The translations under genes were made by a program, and so were the position numbers. This document shows positions 25,300 through 36,004 of a DNA stretch of 64,000 nt, in pieces. Numbering within the stretch: position 1 is the stretch's first letter; every line of letters starts with the position of its first letter. The DNA is taken from assembly GCF_027409185.1 (NCBI RefSeq), contig NC_084463.1, positions 50,276,907 to 50,340,906 of the forward strand. Reading direction: 5' to 3'. The stretch comes from Cynocephalus volans. Lineage: Eukaryota > Chordata > Mammalia > Dermoptera > Cynocephalidae. The notes beneath the pieces were generated by a model. The model saw nothing but the letters and a program-made list of their open reading frames with translations. It was not told the DNA's origin and searched no databases.

Positions 25300-28200
25300 A
25301 AGAAGTAGCCTACTGTTGAGAAAATTAGGTCAGGGAAAGGTTTCACATCTCTGTAAACTTGAAGCTGCAGGGTGCGATCCCGTCAGCACCATCCTGTGGC
25401 ATCCTTCAGTCTGGCCCTTACCTGTTCCCTTTGTTCTTGTTCATCAGCCACCTTGGGGAAGTTGGGTGAGGGGTAGAATTTCCAGCCAGACCACTCAGTA
25501 AATTCGCCTGCTCTTCAGTAACCTTCTTAGAGCCTTTTAGAGCTATGGATCTACTCTAATACACCCTAAAGGTTAGCACTCTAGGAAAGTCCCTTCGATG
25601 GCATTGTCAGTGTCAGAGATTGCAAAGGTCTCCTCTGAAGAAACCTGCTACAGTTCCTCTGGTATAGCGCACAAGCTACAGATACATTTGTATAAAGTTG
25701 TAAACTATTTAATATTTGTTTGTTATACATCAACACTAACATAGTTATAGTCTTAGCTTTGGGGAATTAGAGAAGTAAATTTAGGAAATTTTGCTACTTT
25801 TATCTACTTAAATGAAAGTTGAGGCAACTTTTACTCGATGCAAACCTGGAAGTGTTCATTGAGAAGAACACACGGTAACTGGCCGCACATCCTGCACTGT
25901 GATTTGCACAGTGCCTTCAGCTCTGGGGTTCTGTGCATATGGCCCTCTGGGACAGGGGGAGTGTAAATGGACTATTTTAACATGCTTCTGCCTTGCCGGT
26001 TTAAGTAGTAAACAATTTAGGCACCAAAAAAAGATAGATGTTTGTTAAAATTTAACCTTATTAAAGTGAATAGTGTTTGTTTCTGGCTCAGAAAATCTGG
26101 ACAAACAGCAGCTCTGCTCCCAAATGAGCCATGGCCTTGACAGCCAGGCACATAGGTGCACAGCTGGGAAGTGACCTGCACTGCAATTGAGAGCAAAATC
26201 CCCTCATGATATGAAATTCACTTGAGAACGTTCAAGCATATTGAGGGAAGCAAAAGCAAAACATTTTCTTTTGCTACTGGCACCTTGATTTTTCACACCA
26301 GGAAAAATCTTGATGTTGAAGAAACAGTTGAGATGGGAAATGACATTGTGCATGTGCCTTACTGAGATCTAAAAATAGAGCAGAATTTACTCACATGCTT
26401 TCTCCACTGTGTCTCTTCAGAGCCTACGCTTGCAGGTTCATAGAAGAGAAACAGTCCTTACAGCTGTAGCTGATGGTGAGGATTCAGGACATCGTGGGCG
26501 TGAGAGAGGGTCTGGAGCCCGACTTCCCTGAATCAGTCACCAGCACTGAGAAAGGGGTGCGTCTCACCTGTTCCTTTGCCTGTGAGGAGCCATCCAGTGT
26601 GTGCGGTCACTGGACATGAGTGTCTGTGGGGTTGGTTGGGACTGTGCTGACTTGATCTCTTGCCCCGTATTTTTCATCCCTGTCCTGCTGCAACTTCCAT
26701 GTGGTTTATTGGGCAGATTCTACCCAGAGGACCGAGCACGTTAGCATAATTCCTTTGCTGGGGGCCAGATTATGTCCTCCTGGTTTCTGTGAGGCCTTCT
26801 AGTGCCACCCAGTGTCCGGTGATGCTGTATGTATTGCCACGGCCATCCTTTTAGTGAGACAAGACACCTAGTTTCATGCTTTGGGGGAATTAGCCCACTA
26901 GGGTGTGCTGCTGCTCCCTGTGCCCAAGAGCCTGCTTCATTCTATGGTCGGCTGGACCCCAAACAACTTATTTCCATTGTAAACAAATGGCCAGGCCTGG
27001 CAGCAGCAGTTTCATCCGGGGCCGTGGCCTGGCCATGGGGAGCTGTTCCTCCTGCTGCTAAGGTTTAAGGCAGCTCCCTAAGGTGACACCTTTCCTCCCC
27101 ACAAGCAGGCCCCATGGGTGCAGATGCTGAAGGAGGCTGTGTGGACAGAATGGCTTTCCCTCCTGTCCACTGGACAGATGGGAGGGGACTGGGTGGCACA
27201 CCAATGACCATGACACAGTCAGTGCTGCCGGGATGACATCACTGCTGACCAGCAGAGAGCTCGGCAGCTGGCAGGGGTGTCTCATCCCTGAAAGGCGGTG
27301 CTGCTGTTTCTCTAGAATAGGTTTTTTTCTGGTTGGTTAAAGAGTTATTCCTTATTCTCCTGTAAATTTATACACAACATAATTCACTAAAAAGTGAACT
27401 TGTAAGTTACATTTTAGCTGTGCTCAAAAATGAGTTTCTCTTTTTGCTGCCATTCCAGCTGAGCTGACCCAAGTCCAGCACCACCGCTGCGGTTGCCACT
27501 CACAGTGGGACAGAAGTGCATGCAGGTCCCTGGGGCGGATGCTGGGTAGATCTTTTGGCATGTTTTGAACATTTTCCTTCAAAGTAGAACTGTGGGCAAC
27601 TGGCCACTGATGTCTCCCAGTTATAGAACATTTTATCAATAATTTACTTATTCCTATTTATGTACTCTTTAAAGAGTAGGTAAAGGATAATGAAGGTTGG
27701 ATTTTAAGAGAAGCAGCTAATTTTATAAAATATCATCTTCATGGTTAAGGAAGGCAATTACCTTTTTTAATGTATTACATTAATTTACTATTACTGCTCT
27801 TCGGTAATCGGTGACTTTAGTCACATGTCTTGGAAATGTCCCAGAAATAATCTCTTGGTTTTTCCTTGAATGAGGGAGAAAATACATCAACTGGAGCAGT
27901 TGTGGAAGTTTTAATCTTTCATGGACATCTCATTTTAAAGCTTATGGTTTGGAGAAATGTGTAGATAATGTTTCTGAAGTGAACGTGTATTTGTAACCCG
28001 AAACGTGAACGTTAAATGTCACTAAGGTTTGGTTTCAGGTCATATCACACAGGGTTCCAGTGTGCTGCATTCAAAGTGCTTTGTTGAGGTTTCTGGAAAT
28101 GCCTTAGACCGGTTTTTTAGAGTTATCTAGAAGTATAATGTTAAAATATTCTCAGAAAAATTTCTGTTTATAAAGGCAGTGACTGAACTGGTTTTAGGTC

Positions 28201-30270
28201 TCGATTTCTATCATGATAGGTTCATTCTTTTCATGACTGCTGGGTGGTCGTCTTCCTGGCTGGTGGGTGGTTTCATACAACTATCTAGGCCAATAGTTGC
28301 TTCATGGTGCCCTTGCTCAATGTCAGAGTCCTTTGACATTGTGAATCTAGCACTACTTCCTTGCTGTGCTTTACATGTTCAGCCCTTCCCTGTCCCCTGC
28401 ACATTTTCTCCCGTGGAAAGGGGACTATGCTGATTTCATCTAATCTAAACTCTGGGAGCCATTCAACTTAGATGCAGCAAACCTCACTAGCTAAATCTGA
28501 GTTGTTAAAAAATAAATTTCCAAATACTAACATACTGTGATCCCTTAGGTATACAAATTTGATCTGATAAAATAATACACGTAAAAATGTTAAAACAAGG
28601 TGTCTGGACATTAAAAGGTAGTCTTTGTTGTTTTTCCTAGTGTGTCTCTGTTTTCTATTTTGTCAGACACTGTCATTGCTGTGTAGTGCACTTCAGTTGA
28701 AAACTCAACTCCCAGAGGCATGAAACATTTAGAGAGGTGTGGCTGTTGTAGCATGTGAGCCACAGTCCCCAGGGGACACAGTGGTCTGTGGAGAGCCTCG
28801 ACCACTGAGGCTTAGAAATGCTGCCAAGTATGGGGTTCTGTGGGCAGCCACCTGTGGCAAGAGGCAGGCAGGGTGTGTGAGGTTGGAAAGGCTCTAGGAG
28901 AGGAAAATATGGGATTTGCCATTTGTGTGAATTACCATTAAAAGGAGGGTTAGGACAAAAAGTATGAAAGAAGTTGGGATTAAAGTTAACTTTAATGCCT
29001 GTTAACACTGTCTAATTGTCCTAAGCTTTGGATCCATGTAGTACTGTTGCAAATTTGTAAAACGAAGGAATTTTATTTGTCCTGTAAATTGGGAAAACTG
29101 CAGCTCCCAGGTTTTTAGTGAATTGACTGAAAACTGAAGGGATCGCTCGAACATATGTTGAATCCTCTCACTTAGATATTTGGGAGTTTGGAGGCTTGCT
29201 GCTGAGCAGATAGGTTGAGAAGAGCCTGTACCTCAACCACTCACCCTGGGAAACCCTCATCCCACAAGGCCCAAGACCACCTGCAGCCCTGTACCTGTTG
29301 GCATTTCACGCCTTGTCCCACTACCTGGATTTCTGACATGTGACACGGCTGCCCGAACAAGCACCATCCATCGACACGCTATCTGCACTGGAGCCCCTGC
29401 CTCCCTGAGGGGTTGCTGTGCTGATCTTTGAGTTCTGGTGGACTATGCAATGGGTTCTTTCCTGGCATGTAAAGGTTCAGGGCTTTTGAGGGATTTTTTT
29501 TTTTTTTTTGAGCTTTTGACTACAATCTTTGTTTGATTTAAAAGCACTAATTTACTGTCTACCACATTAATTCAGTTGTGACTAGAGGGCTGTAAATGGG
29601 GACATTCATACAGCAGCATTACTGTATTGTTGGTTGCCAACTCTTAGTATGGAAACATGACTGACTTTCCCTATGTTGCAAATTCCTGTCACCTTTCCAT
29701 ATTTCATTAATGGCATCACCTCCAAGTGACTTGTCCAATAGGACAATGTGGCATGTGAGACCTCCCTGCCTCCATGCTCAGATGTGCTGGCCACAGAGGT
29801 CCACTCGAGGTTGAATGTGCATGTAAGGAGCACTCGTCTGTTTACCCTTCCTGAGAAAACTTATGAAATTCAAGTTTACAAAAAAATTGCACTTGAATTC
29901 TTAATTGCTACCCTAAATCCACGTAGGGTTTTTTTGTTTGTTTTTGGTGTAAAATTAAGTGTGTCCTTCAGTTTTAAAGCTCAGCTGAGGAGTAAATTGA
30001 CACTTTGACTGTGGAGTTTATTGGGTGAAGTAAGAGCTTTAATATAATAATATAATAAAGCATTTTTCTTTCTGAAGTAAGCCATAGTCACTATCATAAA
30101 TACTGTTAGTAGCCCTTAATTAAGCTTCTTTTTTGAATTTTAAGATTTTAAAAGTTCTTTTTTCTAAATGTATCCTATTCAGTAATGCCTAGTAAGCTCC
30201 TGCTAGTTAAGGGTGGGTGTGTTTGAAGCCTGTTCTCCTGTGTCACCTGCACACCTGCGCTCTCTCTTGC
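25300..30270. other. Intron 4, second part: no named feature
   Basis: About 5 kb without an exon or a repeat I can name with confidence. A T16 run is at about 29,491-29,506. Short frames such as 26,829-27,068 (plus) and 28,673-29,008 (minus) lack support. Confidence 0.4.
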
Positions 30271-30272
30271 AG

Positions 30273-30717
30273 CCAGGAAGGCAGACGGAAGAGCAGAGGA
30301 GAAGGCAGCGGTGGCCTCGGCCTCAAAGAGAGAAGTCCGCCCGGGCTGCTTGGTGGGCAAACGACCATCGCCAAGACATCTCGCTCCAAAGATGTCTCCT
30401 CCTTTTGCTAATGTGGCAGCAGCCAAACTGGCCATTAAAAAGGCACCCTCTGGCTTCAAGGGCACCATCCCCAAGAAGCCGTGGCTCTCGGCCACCCCCT
30501 CAGGTGGCACTTCCGCTGTCAGGCACAGGGCTGCTTCCAGACAGTTCCCTGGATCTGCTGCTTTGGCTGGAGCCATCGGGAAGCCGGTAGCAACATCTCT
30601 CCCTGTGGCCTCTCCAGTCCCAGGACACCTTGGGACCTGGAGCCCTGCCCAGTCACAGCCCAGTTCACAAATTCGGCAGAATATAAGATGCTCCTTGAAA
30701 GAGATTTTGTGGAAAAG
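30273..30717 (+). CDS. DIDO1-like: DIDO1-like exon 5 (linker and start of TFIIS domain)
   Basis: Acceptor 'tctctcttgcag', donor 'ggaaaag|gtgggc'; 445 bases, phase 1 to phase 2. It encodes RKADGRAEEKAAVAS, then FANVAAAKLAIKKAPSGFKG, TIPKKPWLSATPSGGTS, and ends SQIRQNIRCSLKEILWKR. The last 20 residues or so are the first helix of the TFIIS central domain. Fully open over its whole length. Minus-strand frames over it are shadows. Confidence 0.88.
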
Positions 30718-30856
30718 GTGGGCTGTTGTCCTTGGCTTTTATCTGTGGAGGCTCTTCCATGTATGGCGTGATCACTTTGAGATTGCCCCACTGTTTCAAA
30801 AATGTAATGTATCCAAATTCAAGGGTTTTATGTAGTTTCTTTTTCATTCCATTCAG

Positions 30857-31016
30857 AGTCAGTGACAGTGATGACTTAATCATGACAGAGAAAGAAGTAG
30901 GAAACATCACCCTTCATCTGGAGAAGGAAATGTTTAACTTGTTTCAAGTTACAGATATTCGCTACATGAGAAAATACCGCAGCCTGCTGTTCAACCTCAA
31001 GGATCCTAAAAATCAG
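30857..31016 (+). CDS. DIDO1-like: DIDO1-like exon 6 (TFIIS central domain)
   Basis: Acceptor 'cattccattcag', donor 'aatcag|gtgtgt'; 160 bases, phase 2 to phase 0. It encodes VSDSDDLIMTEKEVGNITLH, EKEMFNLFQVTDIRYMRKYR and SLLFNLKDPKNQ, closely matching DIDO1. The NLKDPKN motif typical of TFIIS central domains is intact. Confidence 0.9.
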
Positions 31017-32160
31017 GTGTGTGTGGTCTCTGTGTACTGCAATATTCCTGACGCAGAAGGAAACTTGGTGTGTGTTTTCTATTAGCTGAGTTTCAGAGTC
31101 ATACATCAAAGAGCATTTGCAACATTTATGTTCTTTCCATGAAAGTTAGAAAGTATTTTTATCCTCTGACACTTCTGTATGCCCCCATGTACTTGGTGTT
31201 ATTTGAGGATCTTTCTGTTCCCTACCTTAAGTGGACTCTTGTCAGGGATCTCACTGGCTGAAGTTCATCTTTTATTTCACCAGATTAGCCTCTTCTAAAC
31301 ATTGCAGTGCCAAATCACATGCCCATCCCTTCATTGGCTCTAAAGTAAAGTACAGATTCTTTAATCTAGAATATGGCTGTGTCCATATTCTGGCTTCAGA
31401 CAGGCTTTTCTGCCTTATTTTTTTCTCTCTCAGCACTTGAGTGAGCCCGACAATTTGGGCTACTTCCCAGTAATAATAAGGAGCAGCCCCTCCAGTTCTC
31501 ACCATTTCGACGGGTGCTGCAGGGCAGCTCAGTCCTCATAGCAGCCGTGGAGTGGGGGTTGTTCTCCTGTGATTGATCAAAATGGAAATGAAGTCTGGAA
31601 AGGCTGAGCTGCACACCTGCTACAGCCCCTTGCCTCCTGCCACCAGGGCTCACAGTCTTCTGGTCCTGTGTGTCACTCTCTGAGCTCTTAGGGGTGCAGT
31701 AGAACCAGGGTCAGATACTCTGCATCTCATCATGGTTAACAGCCCCCCAGCACAAGTCATTTCTTCCTGTCTATATTCCTAACATTGTATCTTTGTGACC
31801 TGTATTCCAAATTATGAACGTGGTTTTGTTTTTCCTGAGGAGGTGAGTTTTATTTTTTAAAGAAGAATCAGTGCAACATGGGCCTTGCTTGACTTTGACA
31901 CCCATGTTTTCTGGGCCTCCATTTGTTTTCAGCTGGGCGGCCTGGTGCCTGCTCTCAAGGGACTGTTTGGGGAGGCAGGTGAGGTTGCACCTCTGCAGGG
32001 CTCTGTGCAGTGCAGCTTTCCATTGAAAGCTTCGGTCTTTGTCCTGTGGTCCTTGAACCTCCAGGCAGAGCTTCTTGTGCTGCTTTGTTGTTTCCGTAGG
32101 CTCCACATTAACACACACAGATATTGTTTGAATGAAAGAATGAAAGATGTTTCTTTATAG

Positions 32161-32277
32161 GGACTCTTCCGTCGTGTTTTGTGTGGAGAAATCTCTTTGG
32201 CAAAACTTGTGAGAATGAAGCCAGAAGAACTTGGATCTAAGGAAATTTCCCTGTGGCGAGAGAAACTGATGAAATCT
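32161..32277 (+). CDS. DIDO1-like: DIDO1-like exon 7 (end of TFIIS domain)
   Basis: Acceptor 'ttctttatag', donor 'aaatct|gtgagt'; 39 codons, phase 0 at both ends. It encodes GLFRRVLCGEISLAKLVRMK then PEELGSKEISLWREKLMKS, the end of the TFIIS central domain and a following helix. Confidence 0.9.
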
Positions 32278-32420
32278 GTGAGTACTGACTTAGAATGGCT
32301 GCTTCAGATACCAGAGACTTAACTTTACCAGAAGTAAATTAATAGACCATTTGCAGGAGTGATATGCTTTCCTCCTGGAAAACAAGGTGTAGGGCTTGAG
32401 AGTTGTGTTTTTTATTTTAG

Positions 32421-32527
32421 GCGATAGAGTCCAGAATTAAATTGTGTAATGAAAACAAAAAGACTGACATTGAAAACAGGAAACCATTCCCGATATAAAA
32501 GATTCTACACTCCTGTCAGACTTAGAT
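32421..32527 (+). pseudogene. DIDO1-like: DIDO1-like exon 8, frameshifted
   Basis: Acceptor 'tttattttag', donor 'ttagat|gtgagc'. The exon begins AIESRIKLCNENKKT in the frame set by exon 7 and resumes as IPDIKDSTLLSDLD in another frame, both matching DIDO1. It is 107 bases although both flanking junctions are phase 0, so it carries a net +2 (or -1) change near 32,470-32,486. In the upstream frame it stops at 32,496. Leaving the exon out keeps exons 7 and 9 in frame. Confidence 0.85.
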
Positions 32528-32792
32528 GTGAGCATTTGGTATTTTCAGGTTTCACAAAAGATAGAGTGAAATTTATGCATTTGAAATGTTTTTAGGTGTC
32601 TTTCATTATTGGGCAGGACACTGAGCTTATAACAGATATATATAATTTTATTAATTGTCAAGTACTTGTATCCAGTGATCTTTTTTTTTTTTCATCCAGT
32701 GGTTCTTAATCACATCAAAATTTTTCATGTGTGCTGTTAATTTGGAAGTGGCATTGGAAAATAAATTACCTAGTCATTTTTTTTTCTTTGAG

Positions 32793-32925
32793 GAACAGCA
32801 AGAATCAGTACAAGCTGTCCCTGAAAAAAGCCCCCAGCCCCTTCTGGACGTCCGTAGCAGTTTGTTGAAAGACACAAGCCAGCATGAGGCGCATCTTTTT
32901 AATCTAAATTGTAAAATCTGTACAG
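32793..32925 (+). CDS. DIDO1-like: DIDO1-like exon 9
   Basis: Acceptor 'ttttttctttgag', donor 'tacag|gtgagc'; 133 bases, phase 0 to phase 1. It encodes EQQESVQAVPEKSPQPLLDV, then SSLLKDTSQHEAHLFNLNCK and ICTG, matching DIDO1 downstream of the TFIIS domain. Open throughout. Confidence 0.88.
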
Positions 32926-33167
32926 GTGAGCATAATTTTGGGATCCCATTAAACCGGATTTTGCTTAAAATCACTAATCGTTCCAAATGTGACTTTAAAC
33001 TAAAAAAAAAAGGGAGGGGGGGTTGAATGGATTTCTGGAGTTTATGAAGTTAGCTCCTCTCTTTGCATTGTTGCTTTTGGGTTCTCGTAAGTAATTACCT
33101 GCTCATGAGCACGCTGTGGTCTTGGATGTGTCAGATTTCTCACCATGTCTTTCCTCATCTACCTCAG

Positions 33168-33672
33168 GTCAGATTTCCTCATCAGAAGATGAGCCACCTC
33201 TGAAAAAACAGAAATTGTTGGCTTCTGCTAAGAAAGAAGACTTAAAATCCAAGTGTGTCAGCTCTCCATCTGATCCAGTTCCTAACTCAGCTGATGAAGG
33301 GATACCAGGAACTCTGCCCAGAAATGCTTCTGAGCCAGACCTGGAAAGTGCTTCTCATCCAGACCTGGAGAGAAAGTATTTCCCTGGGCCCCCAGGAGAT
33401 TTCATTCCTGAGCTCTCCCCACTGGAAGGCTGTGGGAATGCGGTTGTCACCACTGTCGTCATGTCCAGCTGGGACTCCAGGACTGCTCCAAGTGGATCGT
33501 GCACAGTGACAGCCTCCATACCAGCCCAGTCAGACAGTGCCCATGTGGTAGAAACCAAACAAGACACACCGATGCCTGCTTTGACTTCTGTGACGGTGCC
33601 CAGGTTCATACTGGCTAAGCCGTCCTCATCCCCTGACCCAGGACACTTGTCAGTTCCATCACAGAATATCAG
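33168..33672 (+). CDS. DIDO1-like: DIDO1-like exon 10 (Ser/Pro-rich linker)
   Basis: Acceptor 'tctacctcag', donor 'atatcag|gtgtgt'; 505 bases, phase 1 to phase 2. It encodes QISSSEDEPPLKKQKLLASA, KKEDLKSK, a Ser/Pro/Asp-rich linker with SASHPDLERKYFPGPPGD and VTVPRFILAKPSSSPDP. The KKQK stretch may be a nuclear signal. Although it is linker sequence and the longest exon after exon 1, it has stayed fully open. Confidence 0.88.
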
Positions 33673-33967
33673 GTGTGTATTTCAGATATAGTCTGAAAGA
33701 GCCAATGAAGTTTTCTTTTAAACTAATGAATGGAAAGACAATTGGTGACTTCAACTCCGAATTTTACTCAGAAATACAATTCAGGTTATTTTTTCTTTGA
33801 CCAAAATGTCTATTTATATCATTATGATTAAAGCATTTATTTGGCAAAAGTAAGCTACTAAAACTTGTAGGAATTTACTTTTACTTTTAAACACATGGTC
33901 TTCATTCTTTTGAAATTCTGATTGTCCACAGAGAGATTTCCTTATTTTTCTTGGTTTTGTTTTACAA

Positions 33968-34121
33968 TGTCTCAGAGTCATGTTCCTCTCCAGAAGGAGA
34001 TACGCCCCGCTTTTTATCTCAACTCAGCACCATTTGGAAAGGATTTATTAACATGAAAAGTGTAGCAAAGTTTGTCACTAAGGCATATCCTGTCTCTGGG
34101 TGTTTTGATTATCTCAGTGAG
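33968..34121 (+). CDS. DIDO1-like: DIDO1-like exon 11 (start of SPOC); acceptor lost
   Basis: Homology and phase place the exon start at 33,968, but the two preceding bases are AA ('tttacaa'), not AG. It encodes VSESCSSPEGDTPRFLSQLS, TIWKGFINMKSVAKFVTKAY and PVSGCFDYLSE, the first SPOC strands, and ends at GAG|GTTAGT, phase 0. An upstream AG at 33,930-33,931 would keep the frame and add 12 mostly hydrophobic codons; a downstream AG at 33,974-33,975 would shift the frame. Confidence 0.82.
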
Positions 34122-34812
34122 GTTAGTACCAAAGGTATGTGTGTGTGCTTGTGTGTATGTGTCTTTCACAGGAGTTCCTCTACTACAGGCAGACATGTGA
34201 CACTCTTACGCTGGCTGCCTGGGTACTTAAATACCTCCACAGGCAAGATAATGGTTGCCACAGTGGGTCAGCAGGTCATGCAGTTTGCACAGAGCAGAAA
34301 TTTGATTGAGCAGTTGGGCAGCCCAGTGATCTGTTTAGCAAGGGCATTTACCACACGTGTGTGCCCAGCCACCAGCATGGCCAGGCGTCTGTAACCTGCA
34401 TAGTGTGGGTGGCAGGTGTAACCCCCTGACAGGTCTTTCATTTTTCAAAGTTAACAAAGATGGCACTAGAATTTATGACCTTAGGAAGGAGTGGCAAGTC
34501 AGTTATCCTGGTAATAACTGAATCATTACTGTATGTGTGTGTGTGTGTTCACAAAAGATAACGTAAAAAGGTTGGGCAGCAGTTTCTAAACAATGCTGTT
34601 TGTCAGAAGGTTATTACACCACCTTTGGGTTTGGGAGCTCGTAATCCTGGACGGTAGTTCACCAGTCAGTATTTAATACGGTTATCACCATTTTCCTTGG
34701 AATTGTTGTTTTCTTGAAGTTTGGGTTGTTTGGTGCCTTCATGTTACTACATTAGTCTCTTTTTGAACACTAGAGTTTCACAGGTGATTTACTCAAAGTA
34801 CTTTTTATTTAG

Positions 34813-34902
34813 GACTTGCCCAACACAATTCACATCGGTGGGAGGATCGCACCGAAGATGGTTTGGGATTATGTTGGTGAACTCAAGTCTTCTGTGTCTA
34901 AG
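34813..34902 (+). CDS. DIDO1-like: DIDO1-like exon 12 (SPOC)
   Basis: Acceptor 'tttttatttag', donor 'tctaag|gtatct'; 30 codons, phase 0 at both ends. It encodes DLPNTIHIGGRIAPKMVWDY then VGELKSSVSK, nearly identical to the DIDO1 SPOC domain. Confidence 0.9.
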
Positions 34903-35808
34903 GTATCTGCTTATAGTATAGTCTCTGCAACAATGGAACATAGAGCTTATTTAAACATCTTTTTTAACCTTTCATTTTGATGGTTAACACTTGAAATGTC
35001 AGCCTGCAACTTACTAGATACTTTCAGGTGAATGTTAAAATAAGTTTATCTAGTTACATTCCTGTGTGATGGTGTGTTTGAGAAATATGGTGATAGAAGG
35101 TTTTTTTTTTTTCTTTACTGTAGTCATGTCTATATGATTACATTTTACTAAAAAAAATGTAAAAACTTTATTTCCTCATTTTTATTTTTATTTTTTTATG
35201 ATTGAGGGAGTACAGTGGGAATTTGGAGGTGATCTGGCAAAAGGCACCAAGCCTGGGCTCTTGAATGGGTTTTGGTTTTCTGGGAACCCCTGAGGTTTAG
35301 CTCCAGCTGCGTGTTTCTGTATGTACAGTTTTCCATCAGATTCCCAAAAGGGTGTAGACCCTGTGCCTAGTTTAACCCTCCCGTGTGGAGACACACAGGG
35401 AATGGCTGCAGATCGTGCAGCTGCTCCCCGTGCCCACAGCCGCTGTGCATGCGGGAAAGCTTACACTTTGCTCCAGACGCAGCTAAGCCTACACGTTACA
35501 TGGCCTGTGCCTCTCACAGGAGAGCTCTCTGAAATCGAGGCTGTGAGTGGAAGTCATTTTAAAGGGCCTCCTGCTGAAACCAAGATTTGAGTTGGGAAGT
35601 CGGATGCTTGATCGTGAGTTTCTTTTACTACTTCATTATCTCATTGTTTCAAATGTTGGACAATAAGGCTATGAAAGTCAAAATCAGAATTGCTAAAATC
35701 TCCCATTTCAGGCTGTACTTTTGAGGTTTGGGTACAAATTTTAAAGCAGATGCTTTCCTCGCATGGCCACAGGTGAAGGCTTTCCCCTGTCCTCTGTTTG
35801 CATTGTAG

Positions 35809-36004
35809 GAGCTCTGTCTGATCCGCTTTCACCCCCTGACAGAGGAAGAAGAGGTTGCCTACGTTTCTCTCTACTCCTACTTGAGCAGTCGTGGCCGTTT
35901 TGGTGTTGTACCTAATAAGACCAGGCACATCAAGAACCTCTACCTCATCCCACTGGGTGCTAAGGACCCTATTCCATCCGCACTCTTGCCCTTTGAGGGA
36001 CCAG
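35809..36004 (+). CDS. DIDO1-like: DIDO1-like exon 13 (SPOC)
   Basis: Acceptor 'tgcattgtag', donor 'gaccag|gtaagc'; 196 bases, phase 0 to phase 1. It encodes ELCLIRFHPLTEEEEVAYVS, LYSYLSSRGRFGVVPN and NLYLIPLGAKDPIPSALLPF, the core SPOC strands. The LYSY and RGRFGVV motifs are intact. Confidence 0.9.

Noticed and set aside
33951-34394. A 147-residue plus frame running past the exon 11 donor
   Set aside because: Only the first part is DIDO1-like; the rest reads into intron with a TG-rich tract, so it is exon plus chance read-through.
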